From: an uncultured Caryophanales bacterium
Lineage (GTDB): Bacteria > Bacillota_I > Bacilli_A > RFN20 > CAG-826
Assembly (NCBI GenBank): GCA_946414655.1
Contig: CAMKPL010000001.1
Location: 1 to 47,080, forward strand
Direction of reading: 5' to 3'
Length of the DNA: 47,080 nucleotides
Positions 34,966-45,465 of this stretch are shown in pieces. Below the pieces are notes generated by a model that worked only from the letters and a program-made list of their open reading frames with translations, ran no database searches and was not told where the DNA came from. Both the position numbers and the translations under genes were made by a program. Each line of letters begins with the position of its first letter. The first letter of the stretch is position 1.

Positions 34966-37900
34966 TTATTCAAAGTCTTCTGGACGGTCGTGAGCTTCAA
35001 TGTATTGTTGCTTGACCTCTTTCATACGACCACGAACGGTGAAGTTCTTGAGGTTTTCTTCTTCCTCTTCTTCGGTAAGTAGACCAACGCCAGCTGGAAT
35101 AAGTTTACCAGTAATAACGTTTTCTTTTAGACCATGGAGGTCATCTTTCTTACCCTTGATTGCAGCATCAGTTAAGACACGTGTTGTTTCTTGGAATGAT
35201 GCAGCAGAGAGGAAGGATTTGGTCTCTAACGCAGCCTTGGTGATACCAAGGATGAGTTGACGAGCCACCGCTGGACGTTTGCCAGAGAAGACGGCGTCTT
35301 CGTTTCTCTCAGTAAATTCTTCGATATCCATTCTGGTTCCTGGAACCATGTCGGTATCGCCAGAATCAATGATGACAACTTTCTTGAGCATTTGACGCAC
35401 GATGACTTCAATGTGCTTATCGCTAATACCAATGGATTGGCTACGATAAACTTTTTGAATTTCTTTGAGCATGTAGTTTTCAACAGCAACATCGTCAGCG
35501 ACTTCGAGAAGATGTTTTGGAGCAATCGCACCTTCGGTGAGCTTGCCACCATTACGAACTTCATCGCCAACTTTAACACGTAAGTGTGCGCCATAGGCGG
35601 ACATGTATTCGCGTTCTTCTAAGTCATTGGCGACAACAATGTGGTAACGACCACCTGTTTCTTCAATAGCTTTGACTTTACCAGCAATTTCACTGATTAA
35701 GGCTTCGCCTTTTGGTGTACGGGCTTCCACTAGTTCTTGGACACGTGGGAGACCTTGAGTAATATCGCTACCAGCAACACCACCAGTGTGGAAGGTACGC
35801 ATTGTTAACTGAGTACCTGGTTCACCAATGGATTGAGCGGCCATAATACCAACAGCCTCGCCTTTCTTAACGACTTCACCAGTCGCTAAGTTACGTCCAT
35901 AACAATGGACACAGACACCATTTTTGGTTTCACATCCGAATAAGGATCTGATTTCAACTTCTTTAATGCCAGCGTCGATAACTTTCTTGGCCATCACTTC
36001 ATCGATTAAAGTGTTTTCTGGAACGATTTCTTCACCGGTCTTTGGATCACAAATGGCACGGAGAGAGAAGCGGCCAACTAAACGGTCAATGAGTGGGACG
36101 ATAACCATGTCACGAGCGGTATCGCGAATTTCACGAACCACAAAGCCATGGTCGGTGTGACAGTCTTCTTCACGGACAATAACGTCTTGGGAGACGTCGA
36201 CAAGTCGACGTGTGAGGTAACCAGAGTCAGCGGTCTTTAACGCGGTATCGGCTCCACCTTTACGTGAACCGTGGGTCGCAATAAAGAACTCAGACACTGT
36301 TAAACCTTCACGGAAACAAGATTTAATTGGAAGTTCGATTGTTTCACCTTTTGGGTTAGCCATCAAACCACGCATACCAGAAAGCTGGGTAACGTTAGAG
36401 ATGTTACCACGAGCACCGGAGTCAGACATCATGAAGATTGGGTTACGTTGGTCAGCTTCGAATTGGCTGGTTAACTTGGCTTGAACTTCATTACGGACAT
36501 TAGTCCAAATATCAACAACTTCCTTATGGTGTTCTTGGTCGGTGAGTAAACCTTTATCGTATAAACGATTGATTTCTTCAACCGCCACATCTCCTTTAGA
36601 GATGATTTCTTCTTTACCTTTGAGGATTGGTACGTCAGAGATGGAAATTGTAAATCCAGCAGCTGTCGCGTATCTAAATCCTTGGTCTTTCATCTTATCA
36701 AGAACAGCTGAGGTCTTGGATGTACCATAACGATGATAGATTTCATCAATAATGTTTCCAAGGTCTTTCTTCTTGAATGGACGAATGAGTGGAAGGTTAT
36801 GAATGTATTCTGGAATGTTAGTTCCACGTGGAACGAAGAACTTGGCTAGATCACCTTTTAGGTTCTCTTTGCTAGCTTCGTTTAAGTATGGGAAGTCGGC
36901 TGGGAAGATGAGGTTGAAGATCACTTTACCAACAGTTGTAATGAGGTAAGACTTCTTCATTTCTTCAGTGAAGCCGTTCTTCTCTAAGGCACTACCACGA
37001 ATCGCAATACGAGTGTGGAGATGTGCTTGTTTGGTCTGATATGCTCTTAAGACTTCGTCAATTGTACCAAAGACTTTACCTTCGGCATTACCATAAATGG
37101 TAAAGAGTTCATATTCTTCTATATCGCCTTTGTTTTTACGACGATCAGCACGAGCAAGAAGAGCTTCTTTCGATTCTTCCATGGTGAGGTAGTAGTTACC
37201 TAAAACCATGTCTTGGGATGGTGTAACGATTGGTTTACCATCTTTTGGACCAAGAATGTTATTTGATGCAAGCATCAAATTAAGAGCTTCTTGTTGTGCC
37301 GCTTTACTTAATGGAACGTGAACAGCCATCTGGTCACCATCGAAGTCGGCGTTAAATCCAGTACAAACAAGTGGATGGAGTCGAATGGCTCGACCATCAA
37401 CAAGTTTTGGCTGGAACGCTTGAATACCTAAACGGTGAAGAGTTGGAGCACGGTTCAGTAAGACTGGGTGATCTCCAATAATTTCTTCGACAATGTCAAA
37501 GACAATTGGATCATATTGATCAATAATCTTATCCGCTGCCTTATGGGCGCTCACATACCCGCGTTTAATTAATAGATTCGCGATATATGGGCGTAAAAGG
37601 TGAATCGCCATTTCTCTTGGAAGCCCGCATTGATACATCTTTAGATCTGGTCCGACAGCAATGACGGAACGACCGGAGTAGTCAACACGTTTACCAAGTA
37701 AGTTTTGACGGAAACGACCTTGTTTTCCTTTTAAGGAAGAGGATAAGGATTTGAGTGGACGTCCACCAGCTCCTTGAACTGGTTTATTACGACGTCCGTT
37801 ATCGATTAGGGCGTCCACTGCTTCTTGAAGCATACGACGTCCGTTCATAAGAATGACGTTTGGTGCGTTAAGATCAATTAATTTTTTAAGACGTGCATTT

Positions 37901-38829
37901 CGTGTAATAACACGACGATACAAGTCATTTAAGTCACTGGCGGCAAAACGACCACCATCAAGTTGGAGCATTGGACGTAAATCAGGTGGAATAACTGGAA
38001 TAACATCAAGCACCATCCATTCTGGTTTGTTGTCGCTTTGTCTAAAAGCTTGAATAACTTCAAGTCTCTTGATGGCTTTGGCTTTCTTTTGGCCAGTTGA
38101 GGTTTTAATTTCCTCGGTGACTTTAGCGAATTCTTCGTCTAACTTCACTTCTTTTAAGAGACGTTTAATTGCCGCAGCACCTTCACCGAATTCGGCTTTA
38201 GTGTATTTGGAAATGAAACGAGAGACAGTTTGGAAGTCGAAGGCTTCACTTTGGTTATTGAGACGATCAACATACTCTTGAGCAAGTTCTGTATCAACAG
38301 AATTTGGGTCAATTAAGCCTTTAGAGACGATTTCTTGAATCGCGGCGGTAAAGACTTCACGAGCGGTTTTTTCATCAAGGAATTCCTTGTATTTAAGAAC
38401 TCCACTGTCTCCTGGATTTAAACAAATGTGGGAGACGAAGTAGACAACTTCCTCAACTTGTTTTGGAGGAATGTCTAAAAGAAGAGCGATTCTAGATGGA
38501 ATACCTTTTAAATACCAAATGTGTGTACATGGAGAGACGAGTTCAATATGACCCATTCTTTCACGACGAACATCTTTCGAGATGACTTCAACACCACATT
38601 TTTCGCAGGTAATACCAGCAAAACGAATCTTTTTGTATTTTCCGCAGTGACATTCATAGTCTTTCGCTGGACCGAAGATCTTTTCACAGAAGAGACCTCC
38701 CATCTCAGGTTTTTGACTACGATAGTTGATGGTTTCAGCCTTGGTGACTTCACCATGGGACCAACTACGGATACGGTCTGGGGAAGCAAGCCCAACTTTA
38801 ATGCTAGCTAATTTATTGACATCAAACAT
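34966..38829 (-). CDS. rpoC: RNA polymerase subunit beta'
   Basis: 1287 aa. The zinc ribbon at the N-terminus is Cys60, Cys62, Cys75, Cys78. The catalytic magnesium loop [12 protein letters not shown] has Asp495, Asp497 and Asp499. The trigger loop region [22 protein letters not shown] lies in two adjacent runs near residue 1000. It is longer than Bacillus RpoC (about 1200) with the extra length mainly in the second half and tail (acidic [11 protein letters not shown]). SD AGGAGG before ATG. It is the last gene of the rplK-rpoC operon, 15 bases after rpoB, and is followed by a strong terminator. Confidence 0.98.
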   Translation of the reverse strand: MFDVNKLASIKVGLASPDRIRSWSHGEVTKAETINYRSQKPEMGGLFCEKIFGPAKDYECHCGKYKKIRFAGITCEKCGVEVISKDVRRERMGHIELVSPCTHIWYLKGIPSRIALLLDIPPKQVEEVVYFVSHICLNPGDSGVLKYKEFLDEKTAREVFTAAIQEIVSKGLIDPNSVDTELAQEYVDRLNNQSEAFDFQTVSRFISKYTKAEFGEGAAAIKRLLKEVKLDEEFAKVTEEIKTSTGQKKAKAIKRLEVIQAFRQSDNKPEWMVLDVIPVIPPDLRPMLQLDGGRFAASDLNDLYRRVITRNARLKKLIDLNAPNVILMNGRRMLQEAVDALIDNGRRNKPVQGAGGRPLKSLSSSLKGKQGRFRQNLLGKRVDYSGRSVIAVGPDLKMYQCGLPREMAIHLLRPYIANLLIKRGYVSAHKAADKIIDQYDPIVFDIVEEIIGDHPVLLNRAPTLHRLGIQAFQPKLVDGRAIRLHPLVCTGFNADFDGDQMAVHVPLSKAAQQEALNLMLASNNILGPKDGKPIVTPSQDMVLGNYYLTMEESKEALLARADRRKNKGDIEEYELFTIYGNAEGKVFGTIDEVLRAYQTKQAHLHTRIAIRGSALEKNGFTEEMKKSYLITTVGKVIFNLIFPADFPYLNEASKENLKGDLAKFFVPRGTNIPEYIHNLPLIRPFKKKDLGNIIDEIYHRYGTSKTSAVLDKMKDQGFRYATAAGFTISISDVPILKGKEEIISKGDVAVEEINRLYDKGLLTDQEHHKEVVDIWTNVRNEVQAKLTSQFEADQRNPIFMMSDSGARGNISNVTQLSGMRGLMANPKGETIELPIKSCFREGLTVSEFFIATHGSRKGGADTALKTADSGYLTRRLVDVSQDVIVREEDCHTDHGFVVREIRDTARDMVIVPLIDRLVGRFSLRAICDPKTGEEIVPENTLIDEVMAKKVIDAGIKEVEIRSLFGCETKNGVCVHCYGRNLATGEVVKKGEAVGIMAAQSIGEPGTQLTMRTFHTGGVAGSDITQGLPRVQELVEARTPKGEALISEIAGKVKAIEETGGRYHIVVANDLEEREYMSAYGAHLRVKVGDEVRNGGKLTEGAIAPKHLLEVADDVAVENYMLKEIQKVYRSQSIGISDKHIEVIVRQMLKKVVIIDSGDTDMVPGTRMDIEEFTERNEDAVFSGKRPAVARQLILGITKAALETKSFLSAASFQETTRVLTDAAIKGKKDDLHGLKENVITGKLIPAGVGLLTEEEEEENLKNFTVRGRMKEVKQQYIEAHDRPEDFE

Positions 38830-38844
38830 TGTTTTTACCTCCTA

Positions 38845-41800
38845 TTAACCGAGTAATTCCGCAATCTTTTCACTTAAGTCATCGGTGTGACCATCGTCAG
38901 AGAGAACCTCTTGTTCGTGGTTTTGTTCACCAACTAAGTGACGGATTGAAGAGTTAATCTTACGTTCTTCTTTGTGTGCTTCACGGGCTAAAGCATCAGT
39001 ATCGATGACTTTGCCGTCTTTGTCGATGAGTTTAACATCCATACAAAGAGCACTGAGTTCTTTGACCAAGACATTGAAGGCTTCTGGTAAGCCTGGTTTT
39101 GGAATGTCGTAGTCTTTGATGATCGCTTCGTAGGTTTTTCTACGTCCAACGCGGTCATCAGATTTGATGGTGAGAATTTCTTCGAGTGTATGGGCAGCGC
39201 CATAGGCTTCAAGAGCCCAGACTTCCATTTCACCGAATCTCTGACCACCGTTTTGGGCTTTACCACCAAGTGGCTGTTGAGTCACTAAGGAGTAAGGTCC
39301 TGTTGCACGGGCGTGTAACTTATCATCAACCATGTGAACAAGTTTAATCATATACATCACGCCAACGCTAATTCTTTCGTCAAAGCGTTCGCCAGTACGT
39401 CCATCGTAGAGGATGGTTTTACCATCTTCCGCGATTCCAGCTTGTTTCATCAGGTCGAAGATTTCTTCGTTTGTAATACCATCGAAGACAGGGGTGGCAA
39501 TCTTTAATCCTAGTTTCTTACAAGCAAGACCTAAGTGGATTTCTAAGATCTGACCGATGTTCATACGAGATGGAACGCCGAGTGGGTTAAGCATAATGTC
39601 CACTGGAGTACCATCAGCAAGGAACGGCATATCTTCCTCTGGAAGAATACGGGAAATAACACCTTTGTTACCGTGACGTCCAGACATCTTATCACCAGCA
39701 CTGATCTTGCGTTTTTGAACGATAAATACGCGGATGGATTTCTTGACGCCTGGTGGAAGTTCATCACCGTTTTCTCTAGAGAAGATCTTCACATCAAGGA
39801 CGGTACCTGCACCACCGTGAGGAACACGGAGGGAGCTATCTTTGACGTCTTTAGTCTTTTCCGAGAAGATGGCCATGAGGAGTTTTTCTTCTGGAGTTGG
39901 TTCACTAAGTCCTTTTGGAGTAGTTTTACCAACAAGGATATCTCCTTCACGAACTTCAGCACCTGGAATGATAATTCCGTTTTCATCGAGGAATGCTTTG
40001 GCATCTTCACCGACGTTTGGAATATCACGGGTGATTTCTTCTGGTCCAAGCTTGGTTTCACGACAATCTAATTGATATTCTTCAATGTGGATTGAGGTGT
40101 ATGTATCGTCTTTAACAAGACGTTCAGACATAATGACCGCGTCTTCGTAGTTATAACCTTCCCAGGTCATAAAGGCGATGGTCACGTTTTGTCCAAGCGC
40201 TAAATCACCGTTTTCCATGGCTGGGCCATCAGCGATGATTTGTCCTTGTTTGACTTTGTCACCAATCTTGACGATTGATTTTTGGTTAATGCATGTGCCT
40301 TGGTTGGAACGTTCAAATTTTTGTAATTGATAGACACGTTCACCATTCTTTTCTTTAACAACGATTTGTTGGGAGTCAACGTATTTAACTACGCCATCTC
40401 CAGCAGCAAGAACGGCTAAACCAGCATCCTTAGCAACTTTCCATTCCATACCAGTTCCAACAAATGGAGCGTGTGGTTTAAGAAGTGGAAGAGCTTGACG
40501 CTGCATGTTCGCACCCATCAGAGCACGGGTGGAGTCGTCGTTTTCTAAGAATGGAATACAGGCGGAAGCAATGGAAACGATTTGTTTTGGGCTAACATCG
40601 ATATAATCGATGAGGGAAGAGTCGACTAAGACGTTTTCACCGTTGTGACGGGCGATGACTTCCTTATCGGTAATAAAGCCGTTCTCATCGAGGTGGACGT
40701 TAGCTTGAGCGATGTAATGGTCTTTTTCGTCTTCGGCGGAAAGATATTCTGTTTCGTCGGTGACTTGACCACCAGCTTTGACAATACGATATGGAGTTTC
40801 GATAAATCCATAGCGATTGATCTTGGCGTATGTCGCTAAGTTATTGATCAAACCAATGTTTTGACCTTCTGGAGTTTCAATTGGACAAATACGACCGTAG
40901 TGGGTTGGGTGAACGTCACGGACCGCCATTGAGGCGCGGTCACGAGTAATACCACCTGGACCAAGAGCGGAAATACGTCTCTTATTGGTTAACTCAGAAA
41001 GTGGGTTGGTTTGATCCATGAATTGGGAGAGTTGGGAGCTCGCAAAGAATTCACGAATGCTAGATGTGAGAGGTTTAATATTAATTAAGCTCTTAATTGA
41101 AGCATTGCCCATATCGGAAATGGACATCTTTTGTTGGACTGTCTTAACCATTTTGGTTAATCCGATACGGAATTGGCTTTGAATGAGTTCGCCAACAGAA
41201 CGAATACGACGGTTGGAAAGGTTATCGATGTCATCGACATCGCCAAATCCAGCCATAATGTTCATTAAGTAGGAGAAGATCGCGATAATATCAGAGAAGG
41301 TCACGCATTGAACAGTGAGATTTAAGTCGGTACCGATGATGTTTTGAGTTTCTTTCATCTTGTCATCGACATAAACCTTGATCATGTTGACCTTGCCACG
41401 GAACTCTTGTTCAATTTCATCAAGAGTTTCTTTATCTGATTTACCACGTGGGGCAGCTCGATCCATCGCTTCGATTAAGCTCTTTTCAGCTTTAATCTTG
41501 ATTTCGTGAGCGCCTTTTTCAAAGACTTCGGCGTCCATTAATTTTTGGACGTCTTCTTTGGAGAGATAATCTCCCTTCTTGTATAAAATTTCACCATCAG
41601 CAGAAACTAAGTTCTCTGCGAGAACTCGTCCAGCTAAACGGTTGTAGATACCTAATTTAGTACGATATTTGAATCGACCAGCACGACCTAAGTCATAACG
41701 TTTATGATCAAAGAACTTTTGAATAAGGAAGTTCGCCACACCTTCTTGGGTGATTGGTTCACCTGGTTTAAGTTTGCGGAAGATTGTCACAAGAGCTTCA

Positions 41801-42498
41801 AATGCTGATGTATGTTCTTCTTTATCCTTTTCAATGGTGTTCTCGAGCATTTCGTTTTCACCAAAGAGTTTGCGGTATTGACTTGGTTCAACAATGCCTA
41901 AGGCCTTGAGTAAAATTGTGGCAGGCATTTTCTTTTGACGGTCGATACGAACGTTAATTAAGCCTTTTTGATCGGTTTCGAACTCTAACCATGTTCCGCG
42001 TGTTGGGATTAAATCGGCTTCATAGAAATATTTACCGTTTTTATCCATTTCCTTGCTTAAATAAGCACCTGGGGAACGAACGATTTGAGAAACGATAACA
42101 CGTTCCGCACCATTAATAATGAATGTTCCTGAATCAGTAATGAGAGGAATATCACCCATAAACACTTCTTCTTCTTTTTGTTCACCACTATCTTGGTAAC
42201 GAAGACGAAGTTTGGCACGAAGTTGGGCTTGGTAGTTGTAGTCGTGTTCTTTACATTGTAAATAGGTGTGTTTTGGATCTTTCAGTTCACTTGAAACATA
42301 ATCGATGAAGATGTCTTCAGTGAAGTTTGCGATTGGGAAAACTTCTTTTAAGACCTCATCGATACCCTTTTCAAGGAACCACTTGTAGGAATCGGTTTGG
42401 ATTTCGACAAGATTTGGGAGTTCAAGGCTACCAGAAATTTTGGAGAAATTAATTCTTCCGTTTGGTAGTAATGGGTAATCTTTGTAGGTTTTGCTCAT
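38845..42498 (-). CDS. rpoB: RNA polymerase subunit beta
   Basis: 1217 aa from the ATG at 42496-42498, chosen because AAGGAG lies six bases upstream; an ATG six codons earlier overlaps the methyltransferase stop. The rifampicin region reads [19 protein letters not shown] then [11 protein letters not shown]. At the position of E. coli His526 it has Asn505 (codon AAT at 40984-40986), the residue tied to natural rifampicin resistance in Spiroplasma and other mollicutes. Ser at position 531 and Asp at 516 (E. coli numbering) are normal. Other conserved runs: [19 protein letters not shown] and [17 protein letters not shown]. Confidence 0.98.
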   Translation of the reverse strand: MSKTYKDYPLLPNGRINFSKISGSLELPNLVEIQTDSYKWFLEKGIDEVLKEVFPIANFTEDIFIDYVSSELKDPKHTYLQCKEHDYNYQAQLRAKLRLRYQDSGEQKEEEVFMGDIPLITDSGTFIINGAERVIVSQIVRSPGAYLSKEMDKNGKYFYEADLIPTRGTWLEFETDQKGLINVRIDRQKKMPATILLKALGIVEPSQYRKLFGENEMLENTIEKDKEEHTSAFEALVTIFRKLKPGEPITQEGVANFLIQKFFDHKRYDLGRAGRFKYRTKLGIYNRLAGRVLAENLVSADGEILYKKGDYLSKEDVQKLMDAEVFEKGAHEIKIKAEKSLIEAMDRAAPRGKSDKETLDEIEQEFRGKVNMIKVYVDDKMKETQNIIGTDLNLTVQCVTFSDIIAIFSYLMNIMAGFGDVDDIDNLSNRRIRSVGELIQSQFRIGLTKMVKTVQQKMSISDMGNASIKSLINIKPLTSSIREFFASSQLSQFMDQTNPLSELTNKRRISALGPGGITRDRASMAVRDVHPTHYGRICPIETPEGQNIGLINNLATYAKINRYGFIETPYRIVKAGGQVTDETEYLSAEDEKDHYIAQANVHLDENGFITDKEVIARHNGENVLVDSSLIDYIDVSPKQIVSIASACIPFLENDDSTRALMGANMQRQALPLLKPHAPFVGTGMEWKVAKDAGLAVLAAGDGVVKYVDSQQIVVKEKNGERVYQLQKFERSNQGTCINQKSIVKIGDKVKQGQIIADGPAMENGDLALGQNVTIAFMTWEGYNYEDAVIMSERLVKDDTYTSIHIEEYQLDCRETKLGPEEITRDIPNVGEDAKAFLDENGIIIPGAEVREGDILVGKTTPKGLSEPTPEEKLLMAIFSEKTKDVKDSSLRVPHGGAGTVLDVKIFSRENGDELPPGVKKSIRVFIVQKRKISAGDKMSGRHGNKGVISRILPEEDMPFLADGTPVDIMLNPLGVPSRMNIGQILEIHLGLACKKLGLKIATPVFDGITNEEIFDLMKQAGIAEDGKTILYDGRTGERFDERISVGVMYMIKLVHMVDDKLHARATGPYSLVTQQPLGGKAQNGGQRFGEMEVWALEAYGAAHTLEEILTIKSDDRVGRRKTYEAIIKDYDIPKPGLPEAFNVLVKELSALCMDVKLIDKDGKVIDTDALAREAHKEERKINSSIRHLVGEQNHEQEVLSDDGHTDDLSEKIAELLG

Positions 42499-42515
42499 AT
42501 GTGGCTCCTTTTTCA

Positions 42516-43118
42516 TTAATTCATTTTCGTCGCCATCAGGACGAAGTATCCTTTACTTTTCTTTAGAATGGTCACGTTTCCAAAGACCTCTTCTAAATGT
42601 TTTTTCACGGATTCTGCGCCTTGTGCCTTACGCACGACGACGTATAATGAACCTCCATCTTCGAGGTGCTCCTTCGCTTCATCATAGATCCGGTAAGTAA
42701 CTTTTTTACCAGCTCTAATTGGCGGATTTGACACAATCGAGTGGAATTTTCCTTCAATCTCTAGATAGATGTCACTTTGAAGGCAGGTGACTCGGCGGCT
42801 TAACGCGAGCGTTTGCGCGTTTTTCTCACATAATACCAGTGCGCGCGTGTTAACGTCTGAGCAAGTCACATTCAGACGGGGGTGGAAGTAGGCTAGAGTT
42901 AAGCCAATCGGGCCTATTCCGCACCCAAGATCAAGGAGTCTTTCTCCAAGTGAGAGGGGAAGGAGCGTTTCAATTAAGAGACGACTTCCCCAATCTAACT
43001 CACTTTTGGAAAAGACACCAATATCAGACGATAATGAGAACGTTACGTCATTAATGACGTAGCGAACTTCTCTTGGACGTGATCCAAGATTTTCATCATT
43101 GATAAAATAATGACTCAT
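42516..43118 (-). CDS. ybxB: Class I SAM-dependent methyltransferase, RsmC/YbxB-like
   Basis: 200 aa. The SAM motif I is [13 protein letters not shown] near residue 61, motif II has [16 protein letters not shown], and the catalytic SNPPIRAGK (NPP[IFY] type) lies near 129. This matches the RsmC/RlmG group of rRNA guanine-N2 methyltransferases; YbxB sits at the same place, between rplL and rpoB, in Bacillus. The precise target is unproven. It has no SD and starts 29 bases after rplL; its TAA overlaps the upstream ATG of rpoB (TAATG). Confidence 0.9.
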   Translation of the reverse strand: MSHYFINDENLGSRPREVRYVINDVTFSLSSDIGVFSKSELDWGSRLLIETLLPLSLGERLLDLGCGIGPIGLTLAYFHPRLNVTCSDVNTRALVLCEKNAQTLALSRRVTCLQSDIYLEIEGKFHSIVSNPPIRAGKKVTYRIYDEAKEHLEDGGSLYVVVRKAQGAESVKKHLEEVFGNVTILKKSKGYFVLMATKMN

Positions 43119-43137
43119 TATCGTTGATTAGGATTGT

Positions 43138-43156
43138 GTTAAATAAATTATTTAAC
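43138..43156 (-). repeat. AT-rich 8-3-8 palindrome at the rplL stop
   Basis: GTTAAATA-AAT-TATTTAAC spans the TAA of rplL. In RNA it forms an all-AU-rich hairpin without a U-run. It could mark a processing site between the ribosomal-protein and polymerase parts of the operon (inference). Confidence 0.5.
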
Positions 43157-43525
43157 TTCAGCTTCTGCACCGGCAGCTTCAAGAGCTTTCTTGTGTTCTT
43201 CAGCTTCAACTGGTGAGATGTGTTCTTTAACGGCACATGGTGCACCGTCAACAAGTTTCTTGGCATCCATTAAGCCGAGGCCAGTGATGGCTTGGACAGC
43301 TTTAATGACAGCGACTTTGCTAGCGCCAACAGCTTTGAGGAATAAAGAGACATCGGCAGCAGCCTTTGGTCCTTCTTCTTCAGCTGGAGCAGCAGCAGCG
43401 ACTGCAACTGGTGCAGCGGCTGTAACGCCAAATTCTTCTTCAACTGCTTTGACGAGGTCATTGAGTTCAATGACGGTCATTTCCTTTAAGGAAGCAATGA
43501 TTTCTTCTTTTGTTAACTTTGCCAT
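43148..43525 (-). CDS. rplL: Ribosomal protein L7/L12
   Basis: 125 aa from the ATG at 43523-43525 with SD AGGAGG. It forms the flexible stalk that recruits translational GTPases. The N-terminal dimer domain starts [16 protein letters not shown]; an Ala-rich hinge ([16 protein letters not shown]) follows; the C-terminal domain has [20 protein letters not shown]. An upstream in-frame ATG overlaps rplJ and lacks an SD. It lies 21 bases after rplJ. Confidence 0.98.
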   Translation of the reverse strand: MAKLTKEEIIASLKEMTVIELNDLVKAVEEEFGVTAAAPVAVAAAAPAEEEGPKAAADVSLFLKAVGASKVAVIKAVQAITGLGLMDAKKLVDGAPCAVKEHISPVEAEEHKKALEAAGAEAEVK

Positions 43526-43546
43526 TTTAGTTTCCTCCTTAGGCAA

Positions 43547-44035
43547 TTAATTTTTGCTATCCGCAACAGCTTTGACAGTGCAAGCAAAACTGCGGATAGG
43601 TGCTTGCAAGCACGATAAGAACATGGAAATTAATCCTTCGCGGTTTGGCATTGTTGCGACGGCTTTAACACCGGCTGCATCAACGACCTTGCCTTCGACA
43701 AGACCGGCCTTAATCACTAAGTTTTCATTTTTCTTAGCGAATTTGGCGAGTACTTTTGGTCCTTCCACTACATCTTTAGAAAAGACATAAGCGTTAGAAC
43801 CAGAGAGGTATTGGTCGAGATCTTTGTGTCCAAGTTCATCACTAGCGCGTTGCACTAAGGTGTTCTTGTAAACATTGAAAGACGCATTGACCGCTTTTAA
43901 TGACTTTCGAAGTTCAGATAAATCTGCCACTGTTAATCCACGATATTCAACAATCACCATAGAAGATGAACCTTTGAATGATTCGCTGATTTTAGCAACA
44001 ACTTGCTTCTTGCTTTCGAGAGTTGATGGATTCAT
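43547..44035 (-). CDS. rplJ: Ribosomal protein L10
   Basis: 162 aa. It anchors the L7/L12 stalk to 23S rRNA. The N-terminal rRNA-binding domain is typical (VVAKISESFKGSSSMVIVEYRGLTVADLSELR), and the C-terminal helix that binds L12 ends VKAVADSKN. SD AAGGAGG before ATG. Expression is expected to be controlled by the L10 leader immediately upstream. Confidence 0.97.
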   Translation of the reverse strand: MNPSTLESKKQVVAKISESFKGSSSMVIVEYRGLTVADLSELRKSLKAVNASFNVYKNTLVQRASDELGHKDLDQYLSGSNAYVFSKDVVEGPKVLAKFAKKNENLVIKAGLVEGKVVDAAGVKAVATMPNREGLISMFLSCLQAPIRSFACTVKAVADSKN

Positions 44036-44056
44036 TGTTCTACCTCCTTTTTCTTA

Positions 44057-44150
44057 ATAGTCTTTGAGGCTCCAATATACTTGGTTAATACCTGGGCAAC
44101 ATGATTAAGCCCCGTGGCCGTTGCTGTCTTAGGTATATTGTGCTTCGTAT
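44057..44150 (-). promoter_or_regulatory. Ribosomal protein L10 leader (rplJL autoregulation)
   Basis: The gap between rplA and rplJ holds a structured leader. An eight-pair closing helix CAATATAC / GTATATTG (44133-44140 with 44073-44080) encloses the conserved CCTAAGACAGCAACGG and TTGCCCAGG elements typical of the Bacillota L10 leader, where the L10-L12 complex binds and represses its own synthesis. Confidence 0.85.
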
Positions 44151-44153
44151 AAA

Positions 44154-44837
44154 TTACATTCCTTCAAATGTGAAGTGAATGGCTGGTCCCATAGTGGTGT
44201 GAATGACAGCATTCTTAATGAATGTGCCTTTAACAGCAGCTGGACGAACTTTCACTAATGTGGAAGTAAGAGCAGCTAAGTTCTCACTAAGGGCTTTTTC
44301 TGTAAAGCTGACACGGCCGATAGAGACGTGCATATTGGCGTCTTTGTCAAGACGGTATTCAACCTTACCAAGTTTGATTTCTTTAATTGCTTGCGCAACG
44401 TTTGGTGTAACGGTACCAGTTTTTGGGTTTGGCATTAAGCCTTTTGGACCAAGTATACGAGCTACTTTTCCAATTTCTCCCATCATGTCTGGTGTCGCGA
44501 CGATAACGTCGAATTCAAACCAGTTTTCTTTTTGGATTTTTTCGATTAATTCTTTACCACCGACGAAATCCGCACCGGCAGCTTTGGCTTCTTCTACCTT
44601 AGAAGTGATTGCACAGATCTTCTTTGATTTGCCGTTTCCATTTGGAAGGATGAGAGTTCCTCTGACTTGCTGGTCGGCTTTGGTGGTGTCAACATTCAAA
44701 TGAAGGCTGACATCGACTGTGGCATCAAACTTAACAGTAGATGTTTTCTTGACGAGTTCGCATGCTTCTTCAATGCTATAGGCTTTGTTGGCATCTACGA
44801 GTTCGGCAACTTTACGATAATTCTTTGAAAATTTCAT
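44154..44837 (-). CDS. rplA: Ribosomal protein L1
   Basis: 227 aa from the ATG at 44835-44837, which starts the family N-terminus MKFSKNYRKVAELVD. It forms the L1 stalk and in many bacteria represses its own operon. Core motifs: VDVSLHLNVDTTKADQQVRG, GPKGLMPNPKTGTV, and the end GPAIHF. No SD is visible; the start lies five bases after the rplK TAA, so it is coupled. A longer in-frame extension into rplK is rejected. Confidence 0.97.
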   Translation of the reverse strand: MKFSKNYRKVAELVDANKAYSIEEACELVKKTSTVKFDATVDVSLHLNVDTTKADQQVRGTLILPNGNGKSKKICAITSKVEEAKAAGADFVGGKELIEKIQKENWFEFDVIVATPDMMGEIGKVARILGPKGLMPNPKTGTVTPNVAQAIKEIKLGKVEYRLDKDANMHVSIGRVSFTEKALSENLAALTSTLVKVRPAAVKGTFIKNAVIHTTMGPAIHFTFEGM

Positions 44838-44842
44838 ATTTG

Positions 44843-45253
44843 TTATTCGTCGATCGCGATACCCATGTTGCGGCATGTACCAGCAATGACTTTCATGGCT
44901 GATTCAATATTGTCGCAGTTTAAGTCTGGTAGCTTGTATTCAGCGATTTCTCTTAATTTGGCTTTGCTAATGTGACCAACAATTGTTTTTGGGTTAGCAG
45001 AACCTTTTTGGACGCCAGCGGCTTTAAGTATTAAGCCAGCAGCTGGAGAAGTCTTGATTACAAAGTCATGGGACTTGTCTTCATAAGCTGTAATGATAAC
45101 TGGAACGATTTCGCCTTTACGGTCAGCGGTTCTTGCATTGAAGTCCGTACAGAACTTTGGCATAACCACGCCAGCAGAAGCGAGCTTTGGACCTGGTTTG
45201 GCTTCGCCGCCAGGGAGTTCCATCTTCACAACTTTGACGATTCTTTTACTCAC
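44843..45253 (-). CDS. rplK: Ribosomal protein L11
   Basis: 136 aa from a GTG at 45251-45253, chosen because AAGGAGG lies nine bases upstream and the protein then starts VSKRIVKVVKMELPGG, as in the family; a nearby ATG is out of frame. It forms the GTPase-associated centre with 23S rRNA and supports RelA activation. Motif: GEAKPGPKLASAGV, then FVIKTSPAAGLILKAAG. It is the first gene of the long ribosomal/RNA polymerase operon. secE and nusG, which usually lie upstream, are absent. Confidence 0.97.
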   Translation of the reverse strand: MSKRIVKVVKMELPGGEAKPGPKLASAGVVMPKFCTDFNARTADRKGEIVPVIITAYEDKSHDFVIKTSPAAGLILKAAGVQKGSANPKTIVGHISKAKLREIAEYKLPDLNCDNIESAMKVIAGTCRNMGIAIDE

Positions 45254-45377
45254 GTGACATTTCCTCCTTTTCTTTCTTGGGTTGTCCGTGTTGTGGTTTA
45301 ATGGACTAAATCGTTTGTCCTTCCACAATACGTATATGTGCTTTTATCGCCCGCCCTCTCATAGCGAACGACATGCG
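45254..45377 (-). promoter_or_regulatory. Structured rplK-rplA leader
   Basis: From the promoter start to rplK is about 125 nt. It contains an outer stem TTGTGG / CCACAA (45323-45328 with 45291-45296) and an inner stem GGAC / GTCC (45317-45320 with 45303-45306) with a 10-nt loop. L1 represses rplK-rplA mRNA through such a site in several bacteria, so this is a candidate L1-binding element. Confidence 0.5.
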
Positions 45378-45383
45378 AATGGG

Positions 45384-45412
45384 ATTATACCAGCATACAT
45401 ACACGTATGCAA
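45384..45412 (-). promoter_or_regulatory. rplK operon promoter
   Basis: Minus strand TTGCAT (-35, 45407-45412), 17-nt spacer, TGG-TATAAT extended -10 (45384-45389). The spacer holds an inverted repeat GCATAC/GTATGC (45393-45410). Confidence 0.85.
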
Positions 45413-45440
45413 GAAAAAAATCAGAATCATTCGATCCTGA
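45412..45440 (-). terminator. Terminator of the P-type ATPase gene
   Basis: Minus strand stem TCAGGATC / GATTCTGA (45433-45440 with 45421-45428), one G-U pair, 4-nt loop, then TTTTTTTC. Confidence 0.9.
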
Positions 45441-45465
45441 CTTTTCTAAAACTTTTAGTTTTAAT

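Noticed and set aside
43191..43550. Plus-strand open frame of 119 codons
   Set aside because: Antisense to rplL; its Ala/Ser-rich run mirrors the Ala-rich hinge of L7/L12.
44203..44703. Plus-strand open frame of 166 codons
   Set aside because: Antisense shadow of rplA; no recognisable protein features, no SD.
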